Source: Promicromonospora iranensis (GTDB lineage Bacteria > Actinomycetota > Actinomycetes > Actinomycetales > Cellulomonadaceae). From it: a stretch of 64,000 nt of DNA. This document shows positions 8,084 to 16,281 of the stretch, one piece after another (positions within the stretch are counted from its first letter, which is position 1; each line of letters starts with the position of its first letter). The notes beneath the pieces were generated by a model. That model worked only from the letters and a program-made list of their open reading frames with translations. It was not told the DNA's origin and did no database searches. The stretch lies in NCBI RefSeq assembly GCF_028994775.1, contig NZ_JAJQMN010000014.1, positions 29,551 to 93,550 on the forward strand, written 5' to 3'. The position numbers and the translations under genes were made by a program.

Positions 8084-8950
8084 TCAGTGGCGGGCCGCCC
8101 AGGCCACGTACTCCTGGCGCTGCCGCCCCAGACCCTCGATCTCCGTCTCGACCACGTCGCCCGGTCGCAGGTAGGGGAACCGGCCCGACAGCGCGACCCC
8201 CTCGGGCGTACCCGTGAGCAGCACGTCACCCGGCTCCAGCGCGAGGTACTGGCTCAGCGTGTGCACCAGCACGTCGACACCGAAGATCAGGTCCGCCGTC
8301 GTGGAGTCCTGGCGGGGCTCGCCGTTCACCCAGGACCGCAGCCGCAGGCCCGCGATGTCGGCGCCGTCGGTCTCGTCCGGGGTGACCAGCCACGGGCCGA
8401 ACGGGGTGAAGCCCGGCGCGCACTTGCCCTTGGACCACTGGCCGCCCGACTCCTCGAGCTGCCACGTGCGCTCGGACAGGTCGTTGGCCACCGCGTACCC
8501 GGCGATCACGTCGCGGGCCTGCTCCGGCGAGTCGAGGTAGGAGGCCCGGCGGCCGATCACCACCGCGAGCTCGACCTCCCAGTCCGTCCTGCTGCTGCCC
8601 CGCGGGATGGTGACCGTGTCGTACGGCCCCGCGATCGTGTTCGGCGTCTTGAGGAAGATGACGGGCGCCTCCGGCGGCGCGGAACCGGACTCGGCGGCGT
8701 GCGCGGCGTAGTTCATGCCGACGCAGACGATCGCGGAGGGCCTGGCGACCGGGGAGCCGAACCGCGCGCCCTCCGTCTCGACGACGGCGAGCGTCCCCGC
8801 CGCGAGCGCCGTCCGGGCACGCGCGACGCCGTCGGCGGCGAGGAACGCCCCGTCGACGTCAGCGGTGAGCGGGCTCAGGTCGTGCCAGCGGGTGCCGTCG
8901 TGCACCACCGGGCGTTCCTGGCCGGGGGTTCCGATCCGGGCGAACTTCAT
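8084..8950 (-). CDS. Fumarylacetoacetate hydrolase family protein
   Basis: A 288-residue FAH-family enzyme that cleaves C-C bonds in, or isomerises, 2-oxo acids, as in homoprotocatechuate or fucose/ureidoglycolate-type pathways. The C-terminal catalytic fold is complete: VGMNYAAHAAE, IFLKTPNTI, DWEVELAVVIG (metal-binding Glu), VANDLSERTWQ, GKCAPGFTPFGPW and LTGTPEGVALS. The ATG at 8950 has GAGGAG upstream. It leads a probable operon with the amino acid oxidase. The substrate is undetermined. Confidence 0.9.
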   Translation of the reverse strand: MKFARIGTPGQERPVVHDGTRWHDLSPLTADVDGAFLAADGVARARTALAAGTLAVVETEGARFGSPVARPSAIVCVGMNYAAHAAESGSAPPEAPVIFLKTPNTIAGPYDTVTIPRGSSRTDWEVELAVVIGRRASYLDSPEQARDVIAGYAVANDLSERTWQLEESGGQWSKGKCAPGFTPFGPWLVTPDETDGADIAGLRLRSWVNGEPRQDSTTADLIFGVDVLVHTLSQYLALEPGDVLLTGTPEGVALSGRFPYLRPGDVVETEIEGLGRQRQEYVAWAARH

Positions 8951-9086
8951 CGTTGCTCCTCTGTGCTGGGTTCCGCGGTGCCGGGCCCGAGGGTATCGAG
9001 CGCAGGGTCGACGGCCACGTGGGCGTCCAAACCCCTGACCGTGACGCTGAACGCCCGGAGCACCACGATCCGGCTGGAACCCGGGG

Positions 9087-11183
9087 TCAGCGGGCGCGGG
9101 AGGCCCGGACCAGGGCGACCCCCAGGGCCACCAGGATGGCCGCGGCCAGCCCGATGGAGCCGACGGTCGCGCCCGTCGCGGCGAGGCCGTCCGGCTTCCC
9201 GCCGTCCGAGCCGTCCGAGCCGGTGTCCGGGGCCGGGCCGGCCGACGGCTCCGGCGTCGGGCTCGGCTCCGTGGTCGCGCTCGGGCTCGTGGTCGGCGTC
9301 GGGCTCGGCACGGGCACGGGCACAGCGACGACGGGGAAGTGTTCCTCGAGCCAGTTCTCCCCGGCGCTCGTCACGGTGACGGTGCGTTCCACGACCTCCG
9401 CCGCGTACCCGGCGGGCACGGTCAGCGTGATCACGTAGTCGCCCGGTGCCAGGCCGCCGGTGAAGTACCCGCCGACGGCGTCGGTGGCCAGGGTGATCGA
9501 GCCGCCGGGACCGGTCACCACGACCGTGGTGTCCGGCACGGGGTCGCCGACGTCGTCGGTCACCGTGCCGCCGATGGAACCGGGCCGGGACAGCGCGAAG
9601 TCGACGTCGACCACGTCCTCCCCGGCGACCGTGACGTCCCGAGCGTCCGGGCCGTCGGCGCGGTACCCGTCGGGCGGCGTCACACGCACCGTGTGGTCGC
9701 CCGGGCGCGCCCCGGTGAAGACGTAGGTGCCGTCCGCGCCCGTCGTCGTGCTGACGGTCCCGTCCGGGCCGGCCGACGTCACGACGACCCCGGCCACCGG
9801 CTCGTCCCCGGCGGTCACCGTGCCGGAGACCGACGCCGGAGCCCGGACGACGAAGTCGTTGCCGGTGCTGGGCTCCTCCTGGCCGACCGCCACGGTGATG
9901 CCGTCCGGCGCCGTGGCCGTGACGTACCCCTCGGGCAGGCCGGTCACCGCGAAGGTGTAGTCCTGCGGCTGATCGCCGTCGGCGTCCCACCCGACGTCGT
10001 CGATCAGGTACTCGCCCGTCGAGCTCGTCACGCCCGTGAGAGGCGCGCCCCCGCCGACCGGCGTGAGCGTGACCGTCGCTCCGGGGACGGGGGTGCCGTC
10101 GTCGGTCAGCACCGTGCCGCTCACGGCGACGGGCTGGACGTCGCGCGCTGCGAAGTCGACGCCGGTGGCGTCGGCGGTGCTGAGATCTACCTCGTCGACC
10201 ACCCGCTCGCCGGAGGGGACCAGCCCGAACGGGTGGTCGTCGTCCGCCTCCGGCAGGGTCGTCAGCTCCACGCGGTAGCCCGGCGCCGCGACGTACCCGG
10301 GAAAGATGTACTGGCCGCTCTGGTCGGACGTCGCCGTGGCGAGCTCGGCGCCGTCCGGGCCGAAGAGCGTGAGCCCGGCCCCCGGCAGCATTCCCTGCGG
10401 CGCGCCGCCCGTGTCGACGAGCTGGACGGTCCCGGTGATGTCCCGCGCCAGCGACGCGAACCACGTCTGGTACACCGGGAAGCCGCTGCGCTGGTAGAAC
10501 TCGACGGTCAGGCTCACGATCGGCGCGGTGGGCCGGAACCAGCCGGAGGCACCCGACGTGTCGGCCGCCCCCGCGTTGCCGAGCAGCTCACCGCTGGTCG
10601 GGTTCCAGGTCGGCACGTCCTCCGGCGCACCCGCGCAGGACGGCGAGCCCGTCCCCGGGCAGTAGTTGAAACCGCCCTGCCAGCCGAGCTCCGCCCCGGT
10701 GAGCAGCCGGCCGTCCGCGCCGCGGGCGGTCACCACCGCGCGGTCGGCGTCGATGTCGCCCAGCACGAACGCCCAGCCGCCCGCCGGCGTCGGCCGCTCG
10801 AACGTGTACGTGGTGGTGGACGGCGTCGTCGGCCGGTCGGCCCGCGGGCGCAGGTTGAGGTACTGCCGATCGCGGCTCGACCCGAACACGTCGCCCGGCG
10901 GCGTCGACGGACCGAGCCACGAGGAGGCCCCGGAGATCACGCCGACACCACCGCGCGAGTCGGAGGTCACCGTCGCGGCCGGGAAGCCGCCGGCCGGCAG
11001 CCGCACCGTGGTCGACCAGTCACCTGCCGATCCGGTCAACGGGTCCCACTCCGCCCACCCCGCGGACGTCTCCGCGGACGCCGACATCGCGGGAACGACG
11101 GCGCACAGGGCGGCGAGCACAGCCGCCGCGAGTACGCCCAGCCTCGCCGGGGTGTGCTTCACAGTCGAAACGGTAGGAGACAA
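9087..11183 (-). CDS. LAXTG-anchored surface protein with CnaB/carboxypeptidase-regulatory-like repeats
   Basis: A secreted cell-wall protein of about 698 residues. It has a signal peptide (hydrophobic core LAAAVLAALCAVVPA, then SASA), an N-terminal domain of about 230 residues, and four repeats of the SGTV...GxY type typical of CnaB/carboxypeptidase-regulatory-like folds. A Pro/Ser/Thr linker follows, then LAATG at 667-671, a hydrophobic helix and an RASRAR tail. LAXTG is the class E sortase signal. The TTG at 11183 was chosen because GGGAG lies six bases upstream; an ATG at 11243 and a GTG at 11162 are alternatives with poorer sites. No sortase gene is in the window. It diverges from lacI. 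Confidence 0.85.
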   Translation of the reverse strand: MSPTVSTVKHTPARLGVLAAAVLAALCAVVPAMSASAETSAGWAEWDPLTGSAGDWSTTVRLPAGGFPAATVTSDSRGGVGVISGASSWLGPSTPPGDVFGSSRDRQYLNLRPRADRPTTPSTTTYTFERPTPAGGWAFVLGDIDADRAVVTARGADGRLLTGAELGWQGGFNYCPGTGSPSCAGAPEDVPTWNPTSGELLGNAGAADTSGASGWFRPTAPIVSLTVEFYQRSGFPVYQTWFASLARDITGTVQLVDTGGAPQGMLPGAGLTLFGPDGAELATATSDQSGQYIFPGYVAAPGYRVELTTLPEADDDHPFGLVPSGERVVDEVDLSTADATGVDFAARDVQPVAVSGTVLTDDGTPVPGATVTLTPVGGGAPLTGVTSSTGEYLIDDVGWDADGDQPQDYTFAVTGLPEGYVTATAPDGITVAVGQEEPSTGNDFVVRAPASVSGTVTAGDEPVAGVVVTSAGPDGTVSTTTGADGTYVFTGARPGDHTVRVTPPDGYRADGPDARDVTVAGEDVVDVDFALSRPGSIGGTVTDDVGDPVPDTTVVVTGPGGSITLATDAVGGYFTGGLAPGDYVITLTVPAGYAAEVVERTVTVTSAGENWLEEHFPVVAVPVPVPSPTPTTSPSATTEPSPTPEPSAGPAPDTGSDGSDGGKPDGLAATGATVGSIGLAAAILVALGVALVRASRAR

Positions 11184-11268
11184 CTGACGCTCCCGCGCGG
11201 GGACCGATGCGGACGCATCCTTCTTGCGTCCGACGGGGTGCATGTGGAAGATTGGCGTCAGGCAGTCA

Positions 11269-11282
11269 TGGAAACGTTTCCA
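11269..11282. promoter_or_regulatory. LacI-family operator
   Basis: TGGAAACGTTTCCA is a perfect 14-base palindrome with the central CG typical of LacI-family operators. It lies 15 bases before the lacI start and just ahead of its GGAGG site, so autoregulation of the operon is likely. It could also affect the divergent surface-protein gene. Confidence 0.85.
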
Positions 11283-11296
11283 CGGAGGACGGCAGA

Positions 11297-12301
11297 GTGG
11301 CCACGATCAAAGATGTCGCAGCGCTGGCGGGCGTGTCCCTCGGCACCGCGTCACGGGTGCTGAGCGGCAGCAGCCAGACGTCCCCGGACTCGCGGGCCCG
11401 CGTCACGGCCGCGGCGGAGCAGCTCAACTACATCGCGAACGGGCCCGCCAGGTCGCTGCGCCGCTCCCGCACCGACGTGCTCGGCCTCCTCGTGTCCGAC
11501 ATCCGCAACCCGTTCTTCTCCGAGCTCGCCCACGCCGCCGAGCGCGAGGCGCAGCGGCGCGGCTACACCGTGCTCCTCGCCAACGCCGACGAGGACGCCG
11601 CCCAGGAGGCCGCCTACCTGCGGACCTTCGCCGCGCAGCGCATCGACGGCCTGCTCATCGCACCCCAGGGCTCGGACCTGACCCAGCTGCGGAGCATGCG
11701 GGAGTCGGGCCTGCCGCTCGTCTTCGTCGACCGGACGGTCGACGGCATCGACGTGCCGACCATCAGCACGGACAACGAGGACGGTGTGCGCCAGGCCCTG
11801 ACCTGGCTCCACGGCAGAGGGCACCGGGAGGTCGCGTTCGTCGGCGGACCACCCGAGATCTCGACCGGCAGCGAGCGCCGCGTCGCCTTCCTCCGGATCC
11901 GGGACGAGCTCGGGCTCTCCACCGATCCCCGCCTGATGGCGCACGGCGACTTCCGGGCCGAGAGCGGCGTGGAGGCGATGCGCACGGTCCTCGCTTCGGG
12001 CGCACGTCCGACAGCGGTGCTCAGCGCGGACGGCCTGATGACCCTGGGGGTGGGCCGTGCACTGCGCGAGGAGTCCGACCGGGCGCTCGGCGAGATCGAG
12101 ATCGTGTCGTTCGACGACCTCGACTGGTTCTCGCTCGTCTCACCGCCGATCTCCGCCGTGCGCAACGACGCGACGGCGATCGGGCGGCTGGGTGTGGGCG
12201 CGCTGGTCGACGTGATCGAGGGGCGGCCTGCGGCGTCGCACCGTGTAGCGACCTCCTTCGTCGACCGCTCGGCGGCCCTCACGCCCGGAGCCGGGGCATG
12301 A
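11297..12301 (+). CDS. LacI family transcriptional regulator
   Basis: A 334-residue sugar-responsive repressor. The N-terminal HTH ATIKDVAALAGVSLGTASRV is textbook LacI, and a periplasmic-binding-protein-like effector domain follows. The GTG at 11297 places the HTH at the N-terminus and has GGAGG at 11284-11288; in-frame codons further upstream would run through the operator. The gene overlaps the kinase gene by ATGA. The downstream genes suggest that the effector is a pentose-like sugar or its phosphate. Confidence 0.95.
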   Translation: MATIKDVAALAGVSLGTASRVLSGSSQTSPDSRARVTAAAEQLNYIANGPARSLRRSRTDVLGLLVSDIRNPFFSELAHAAEREAQRRGYTVLLANADEDAAQEAAYLRTFAAQRIDGLLIAPQGSDLTQLRSMRESGLPLVFVDRTVDGIDVPTISTDNEDGVRQALTWLHGRGHREVAFVGGPPEISTGSERRVAFLRIRDELGLSTDPRLMAHGDFRAESGVEAMRTVLASGARPTAVLSADGLMTLGVGRALREESDRALGEIEIVSFDDLDWFSLVSPPISAVRNDATAIGRLGVGALVDVIEGRPAASHRVATSFVDRSAALTPGAGA

Positions 12302-13245
12302 CGACGCGCGTCACCGTCGTCGGCAGCATCAATGCCGACACCGCGCTCCGGCTCGCGGTCCTCCCCCGCCCCGGCGAGACGGTCCTCGCCCAGGAGGCGA
12401 CGCGCTCGCTCGGCGGCAAGGGTGCCAACCAGGCGGTCGCCGCGGCCCGTGCGGGTGCGGACGTCCGCATGGTCGGGGCAGTGGGCGTTCGCGACGGCGA
12501 GCATCTCGCCGACGCCCTGGCGGCCGAGGGCATCGACACGGCGCTGCTGGCCCGGTCGGAGCGGCCGAGCGGCCAGGCCCTCGTACTGCTCGACGACGCC
12601 GGTGAGAACTCGATCATCGTGGTCCCCGGAGCGAACGCCGCGATCGACGACGAGTCCGTGCGCCGGGCCTGCGCCGAGCTCTCACGGGGCGACGTGCTCG
12701 TGCTCCAGCACGAGGTTCCCGTGGCGACCTCGCGGCTGGCTGCCGCGACCGCGTCCGACGTGGGAGCGACAGTCGTCTGGAACGCGGCACCGGCTCCGGC
12801 GCACGCCGCCGACCTGGTCGAGCACGTGGACCTGCTCGTCGTCAACGAGCACGAGCTCGACGCGGTGGCCCGGCTCCTCGGCGTCGAGCCGTCGGGACCG
12901 GAGCAGGACGTCGCGGCCGTCGCCGTGCGGCTCGGCACCGACGTGGTCTGCACGCTGGGGGCGGCCGGGGCGCTGGTGCACCGCACCGGCACGCTCACCC
13001 GCGTACCTGCCCCGCGGGTGACCGCCGTGGACACGACGGCGGCCGGTGACACGTTCGTCGGCTACCTCGCGGCCTCCTGGCACCTCCCTCTCGCGGACGC
13101 CGTGCGCCGGGCCACGGAGGCCGGCGCCCTCGCCGTCACCCGGCACGGGGCGACGCCGTCCATCCCCGGGCTCGCGGAGGTCGAGCGGCGACTCGCCGTG
13201 GCCTCCACGGACACGACAACCACCACCGGAAGGAACGAACCATGA
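12298..13245 (+). CDS. PfkB/ribokinase family sugar kinase
   Basis: A 315-residue ATP-dependent sugar kinase. It has the N-terminal VVGSINADTALR, the substrate-binding GGKGANQAVAAARAGA, and the C-terminal anion-hole motif DTTAAGDTFVGY with the catalytic Asp. The similarity to ribokinase (RbsK) is strong, though ribose is not proven as substrate. It starts in a 4-base ATGA overlap with lacI and ends in another with the isomerase gene, so the genes are translationally coupled. Confidence 0.9.
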   Translation: MTTRVTVVGSINADTALRLAVLPRPGETVLAQEATRSLGGKGANQAVAAARAGADVRMVGAVGVRDGEHLADALAAEGIDTALLARSERPSGQALVLLDDAGENSIIVVPGANAAIDDESVRRACAELSRGDVLVLQHEVPVATSRLAAATASDVGATVVWNAAPAPAHAADLVEHVDLLVVNEHELDAVARLLGVEPSGPEQDVAAVAVRLGTDVVCTLGAAGALVHRTGTLTRVPAPRVTAVDTTAAGDTFVGYLAASWHLPLADAVRRATEAGALAVTRHGATPSIPGLAEVERRLAVASTDTTTTTGRNEP

Positions 13246-13700
13246 GAGTCGCCCTCGGAGCCGACCACGCCGGCTTCCCGCTCAAGGACCACGTGCGGGA
13301 GGCGATCGAGAGCCTCGGGCACACCGTCGTCGACTGCGGTACCGACGGCACCGACCCCGTCGACTTTCCCGACATCACGCAGGCCACGTGCGCGCCGGTG
13401 CTGGCGGGTGAGGCGGACCGCGCGATCCTCGTGTGCGGTACGGGCGCCGGCGCCATCATGGCGGCCAACAAGATCCCCGGGATCCGGTGCGGCCTGGCGA
13501 ACGAGCCGTACTCGGCCCACCAGGCCGTCGAGCACGACGACGCGAACGCCATCGCCCTCGGCGCGTGGCTCGCCCCGCGCGCTTTCGTCCCCGACATCGT
13601 CCGTGAGTTCCTCGACGCCACGTTCGACGACGACGTCGACACGCGTCGGCGCGTCACCAAGCTCAACGCGCTCGACCACCTGACGCCCACCAGCGACTGA
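13242..13700 (+). CDS. RpiB/LacAB family sugar-phosphate isomerase
   Basis: A 152-residue isomerase that interconverts aldose and ketose phosphates. GADHAGFPLKDH at 6-17 and VCGTGAGAIMAANK (catalytic Cys65) are the family signatures. RpiB acts on ribose 5-phosphate; the LacAB-like relatives act on other sugar phosphates. With the kinase and transporter it forms an uptake-phosphorylation-isomerisation route for a sugar. It overlaps the kinase gene by 4 bases. Confidence 0.9.
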   Translation: MRVALGADHAGFPLKDHVREAIESLGHTVVDCGTDGTDPVDFPDITQATCAPVLAGEADRAILVCGTGAGAIMAANKIPGIRCGLANEPYSAHQAVEHDDANAIALGAWLAPRAFVPDIVREFLDATFDDDVDTRRRVTKLNALDHLTPTSD

Positions 13701-13754
13701 TCCTGCGCGCAGCACCACAGCACCACAGCACCAGCACCGATCGAAGGAGATCCC

Positions 13755-15083
13755 ATGTCCACCACGACACCCGCGCAACGGCGCTCACCGCTCGGGTCGA
13801 AGGACCGCGTCAAGACGGCCGTCGCGGCCGCCGTCGGAACCAGCGTCGAGAACTACGACTTCGTCGCGTTCGGCACCGCCTCGGCCCTCTACTTCGGTGC
13901 CGTCTTCTTTCCTGAGAGCGACCCCCTGGTCGGCACCCTGCTCGCGTTCGCGACGCTCGCGGTCGGTTTCGTGATGCGTCCGCTCGGCGGAGCCGTGGGT
14001 GGCTATCTGGCCGACCGGTTCGGCCGCAAGCCGGTGCTGGTCGGAGCGATGCTCGTCATGGGTGGCGCGACCGTCCTCATCGGCGTGCTGCCGACGTACG
14101 CCCAGATCGGTGCCACCGCGCCGGTCCTGCTGGTCATCATCCGGATGATCCAGGGGCTCGCGTTCGGTGCGGAGTGGGGCGGCGCCATCACCATGGCGTA
14201 CGAGCACGCCCCGTGGCACCGCCGCGGCATGTTCGCGGCCATCCCGCAGTCGGGCAACCCGCTCGGGATCGCGCTCGCCAGCGGCATGTTCGCGCTCAGT
14301 GCCAACCTCGAGGGTGACTGGAAGTGGCGGACGCCGTTCCTGCTGAGCGCCGTGCTCGTCATCGTGGCGCTCGTCGTGCGCTCCCGCCTGTCGGAGTCCC
14401 CCGAGTTCCAGGAGGCCGTCGCGACCGGCAAGACCGAGAAGAACCCGTTCCTGGCGACCCTTCGGCACGACTGGCGGGGCATTCTTCGGGTCATCGCCCT
14501 GCGCGTCGTCGAGTCCTTCGCCTACTACTCGACCGCCACCTACCTGCTCAACTACATCTCCGAGCGCGACCCGGAGCTGCGGTCCACGGCGCTGGGCGCG
14601 ATCACGGCCGCGAGCATCACGGCCATCGTGGTCACCTTCCTCGCCGGCTCGCTCACGGACCGGGTCGGCCGGCGCCCGATCTACATCGCCGGCTGTCTCG
14701 CGGCGATCCTGTTCGCGTTCCCCATGTACCTGATGGCCAACACCGGCAACCCCGTTCTGATCGTCGTCGTGTTCGTCATCGGCATCGGCGTGATCCACGC
14801 GGCCCTGACCGGCACGCAGGGCTCGCTCCTGACCGAGCAGTTCCGCACCGCCACCCGGACCTCCGGTGCCTCCCTGGGCTACCAGCTCGCCGCCGCCCTC
14901 GGCGGGTTCGCGCCGCTGATCGCCGCCGCGCTGGTCGGCGCCTACGGCTGGCCCGGCGCTTCGGTCCTGTACCTCGGTGCAGCCGTCGTGGGTCTGATCG
15001 GGATCCTGGTCACCCGGGAGACCTGGCCCCGTGCGGAGCGTGAGCGGGTCAACGCGCTCGTCGAGGCCGAACGCCGTCGCTGA
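13755..15083 (+). CDS. MFS transporter, metabolite:H+ symporter (MHS) type
   Basis: A 442-residue permease with 12 predicted membrane segments. SVENYDFVAFGTA near the N-terminus, GGYLADRFGRKPVL in the loop after TM2 and QGLAFGAEWGGAITMAYEHAP are typical of the MHS subfamily (shikimate, citrate or proline/betaine carriers). The likely role is proton-coupled import of the operon's substrate. Known MHS members mostly carry organic acids, so the substrate may be a sugar acid. The ATG has GAAGGAGA just upstream. A strong hairpin follows the stop. Confidence 0.9.
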   Translation: MSTTTPAQRRSPLGSKDRVKTAVAAAVGTSVENYDFVAFGTASALYFGAVFFPESDPLVGTLLAFATLAVGFVMRPLGGAVGGYLADRFGRKPVLVGAMLVMGGATVLIGVLPTYAQIGATAPVLLVIIRMIQGLAFGAEWGGAITMAYEHAPWHRRGMFAAIPQSGNPLGIALASGMFALSANLEGDWKWRTPFLLSAVLVIVALVVRSRLSESPEFQEAVATGKTEKNPFLATLRHDWRGILRVIALRVVESFAYYSTATYLLNYISERDPELRSTALGAITAASITAIVVTFLAGSLTDRVGRRPIYIAGCLAAILFAFPMYLMANTGNPVLIVVVFVIGIGVIHAALTGTQGSLLTEQFRTATRTSGASLGYQLAAALGGFAPLIAAALVGAYGWPGASVLYLGAAVVGLIGILVTRETWPRAERERVNALVEAERRR

Positions 15084-15130
15084 CCGCCCGGCGGAGAGCG
15101 TCCGCCGAAGCAGAGCTGGAGCTAGCCTCC

Positions 15131-15182
15131 GTGGGTCGAGCTTGTCGGGACCTGGTCACGGGTCCCGACAAGCTCGACCCAC
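15131..15182. terminator. 22-bp perfect inverted repeat, bidirectional terminator
   Basis: Positions 15131-15152 and 15161-15182 are perfect reverse complements around an 8-base loop. It lies between the convergent MFS and beta-propeller lipoprotein genes. There is no T-tract. Confidence 0.7.
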
Positions 15183-15231
15183 GTGGGGCCGCCGCGGTTC
15201 GCCTCCGCCGCTCTGCCGGCCGGCTGTGCGG

Positions 15232-16281
15232 TCAGCCGCCGTTCGACTGGCGGATGCCGTCCGCGAGCGCCTCGAACTCGTACACGAACCCGCCCGCGGG
15301 ACCGCTGACCGTCACGTAGGCGTCGGTGGTGCCGGGCCGGATCGCGATGTTGGTCGCCGAGGTCAGTCCCTTGGCTTTCCGCGGCAGGGAGACCGTCGTG
15401 AGCAGGTCGCCGGTCGGGCTGTAGACGAACACCTCGGCCTGCCCGTGGACCCCCTGATAGACGTTCCCGGCGGCGTCGACGGCAGTCGAGTCGACCTGGC
15501 TTCGGCCCCCGCTGAACCAGATGGCGGGGTAGGCGGTGGTCACCTCGGTCCGGTCCGCGTCGAGCCCGAGGTGGTCGACCCGGTTGCCGGTGTTGTGGCT
15601 CACCCACAGGCCGTCGAAGTCCGGGGTGAACGAGATGCCGTTCGGCGCGGGCAGGTCCCGCGCGAGGACCGTCGCCTCGGCCGTCTCGCCGTCGATCCGC
15701 ACCACTCGGCCCTGCGCCTCCCAGGAGGGGTCCGCATAGCCGGTCGTGTCCGTGACGAAGAGGTTCCCGGCCTCGTCGAAGGCCACGTCGTCCGGCCGCA
15801 TCGGCTGACCGTCGACGTCACCGCTGAAGAACGCCCGGGGGTCGTCGCCGTCGGCGGTGATGCTGTCGATGCCGCCGCTCGCGAAGTCGGTGAGGTACAG
15901 CCGGCCGTCGTGCGGGCTGAACTGGGCGGACGTGTACGCGCTGTCCTCGTCCGTGTAGATCGGGGACACGTCGCGTGTGTCGATGTCCACGCGCAGCACC
16001 TTGGGCTCGCCGGCCGGGGCGGTCACGTCGACCACGAACAGGCCGCCGTCCGGCCCGAAGGTCGGGCCCTCGAGCAGGGTCATCCCCGTCGCCTCGTGCA
16101 CGGAGGTCACCTGGACCAGCCTGGTCGCCGTCCGCTCGGGAGCCGGTTCCGGCTGCCGCCCGCCGGCTCCCGGGTCCGCCGGCCCGGGGGCGGCGCACCC
16201 GGCCAGCAGACCGACGGCCGCGAGCGCGGACAGCGTCCGGAAGGCCACGGGCCGCGCAGCCGCCGCCTGCACCGCGATCAC
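15232..16281 (-). CDS. SMP-30/gluconolactonase-like beta-propeller lipoprotein
   Basis: A 349-residue exported protein. The N-terminal hydrophobic stretch ends in LLAGC (lipid-modified Cys29), followed by a Pro-rich linker and a six-bladed-propeller-like sequence (EGPTFGPDGGLFVVD, PDDVAFDEAGNLFVTDT, PNGISFTPDFDGLWVSH). Such proteins include lactonases and sugar-acid-lactone hydrolases. Its GTG start lies in a 4-base GTGA overlap with the monooxygenase stop, so the two are co-translated. Because Baeyer-Villiger monooxygenases make lactones or esters, a lactonase partner is attractive, but the two would act in different compartments. Confidence 0.8.
   Translation of the reverse strand: MIAVQAAAARPVAFRTLSALAAVGLLAGCAAPGPADPGAGGRQPEPAPERTATRLVQVTSVHEATGMTLLEGPTFGPDGGLFVVDVTAPAGEPKVLRVDIDTRDVSPIYTDEDSAYTSAQFSPHDGRLYLTDFASGGIDSITADGDDPRAFFSGDVDGQPMRPDDVAFDEAGNLFVTDTTGYADPSWEAQGRVVRIDGETAEATVLARDLPAPNGISFTPDFDGLWVSHNTGNRVDHLGLDADRTEVTTAYPAIWFSGGRSQVDSTAVDAAGNVYQGVHGQAEVFVYSPTGDLLTTVSLPRKAKGLTSATNIAIRPGTTDAYVTVSGPAGGFVYEFEALADGIRQSNGG

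Noticed and set aside
7658-9379. 573-residue plus-strand frame
   Set aside because: It lies antisense to the sarcosine-oxidase-like and FAH-family genes and has shadow composition with no domain.
13703-13735. Short CAGCACCAC repeats as a CRISPR-like or regulatory array
   Set aside because: There are only about three overlapping 8-9 base units before the ribosome site, and simple slippage explains them.
9087-15083. Sugar-PTS or ABC importer in the LacI operon
   Set aside because: No EII, substrate-binding or ATP-binding protein is present; the only transporter is the MFS carrier.
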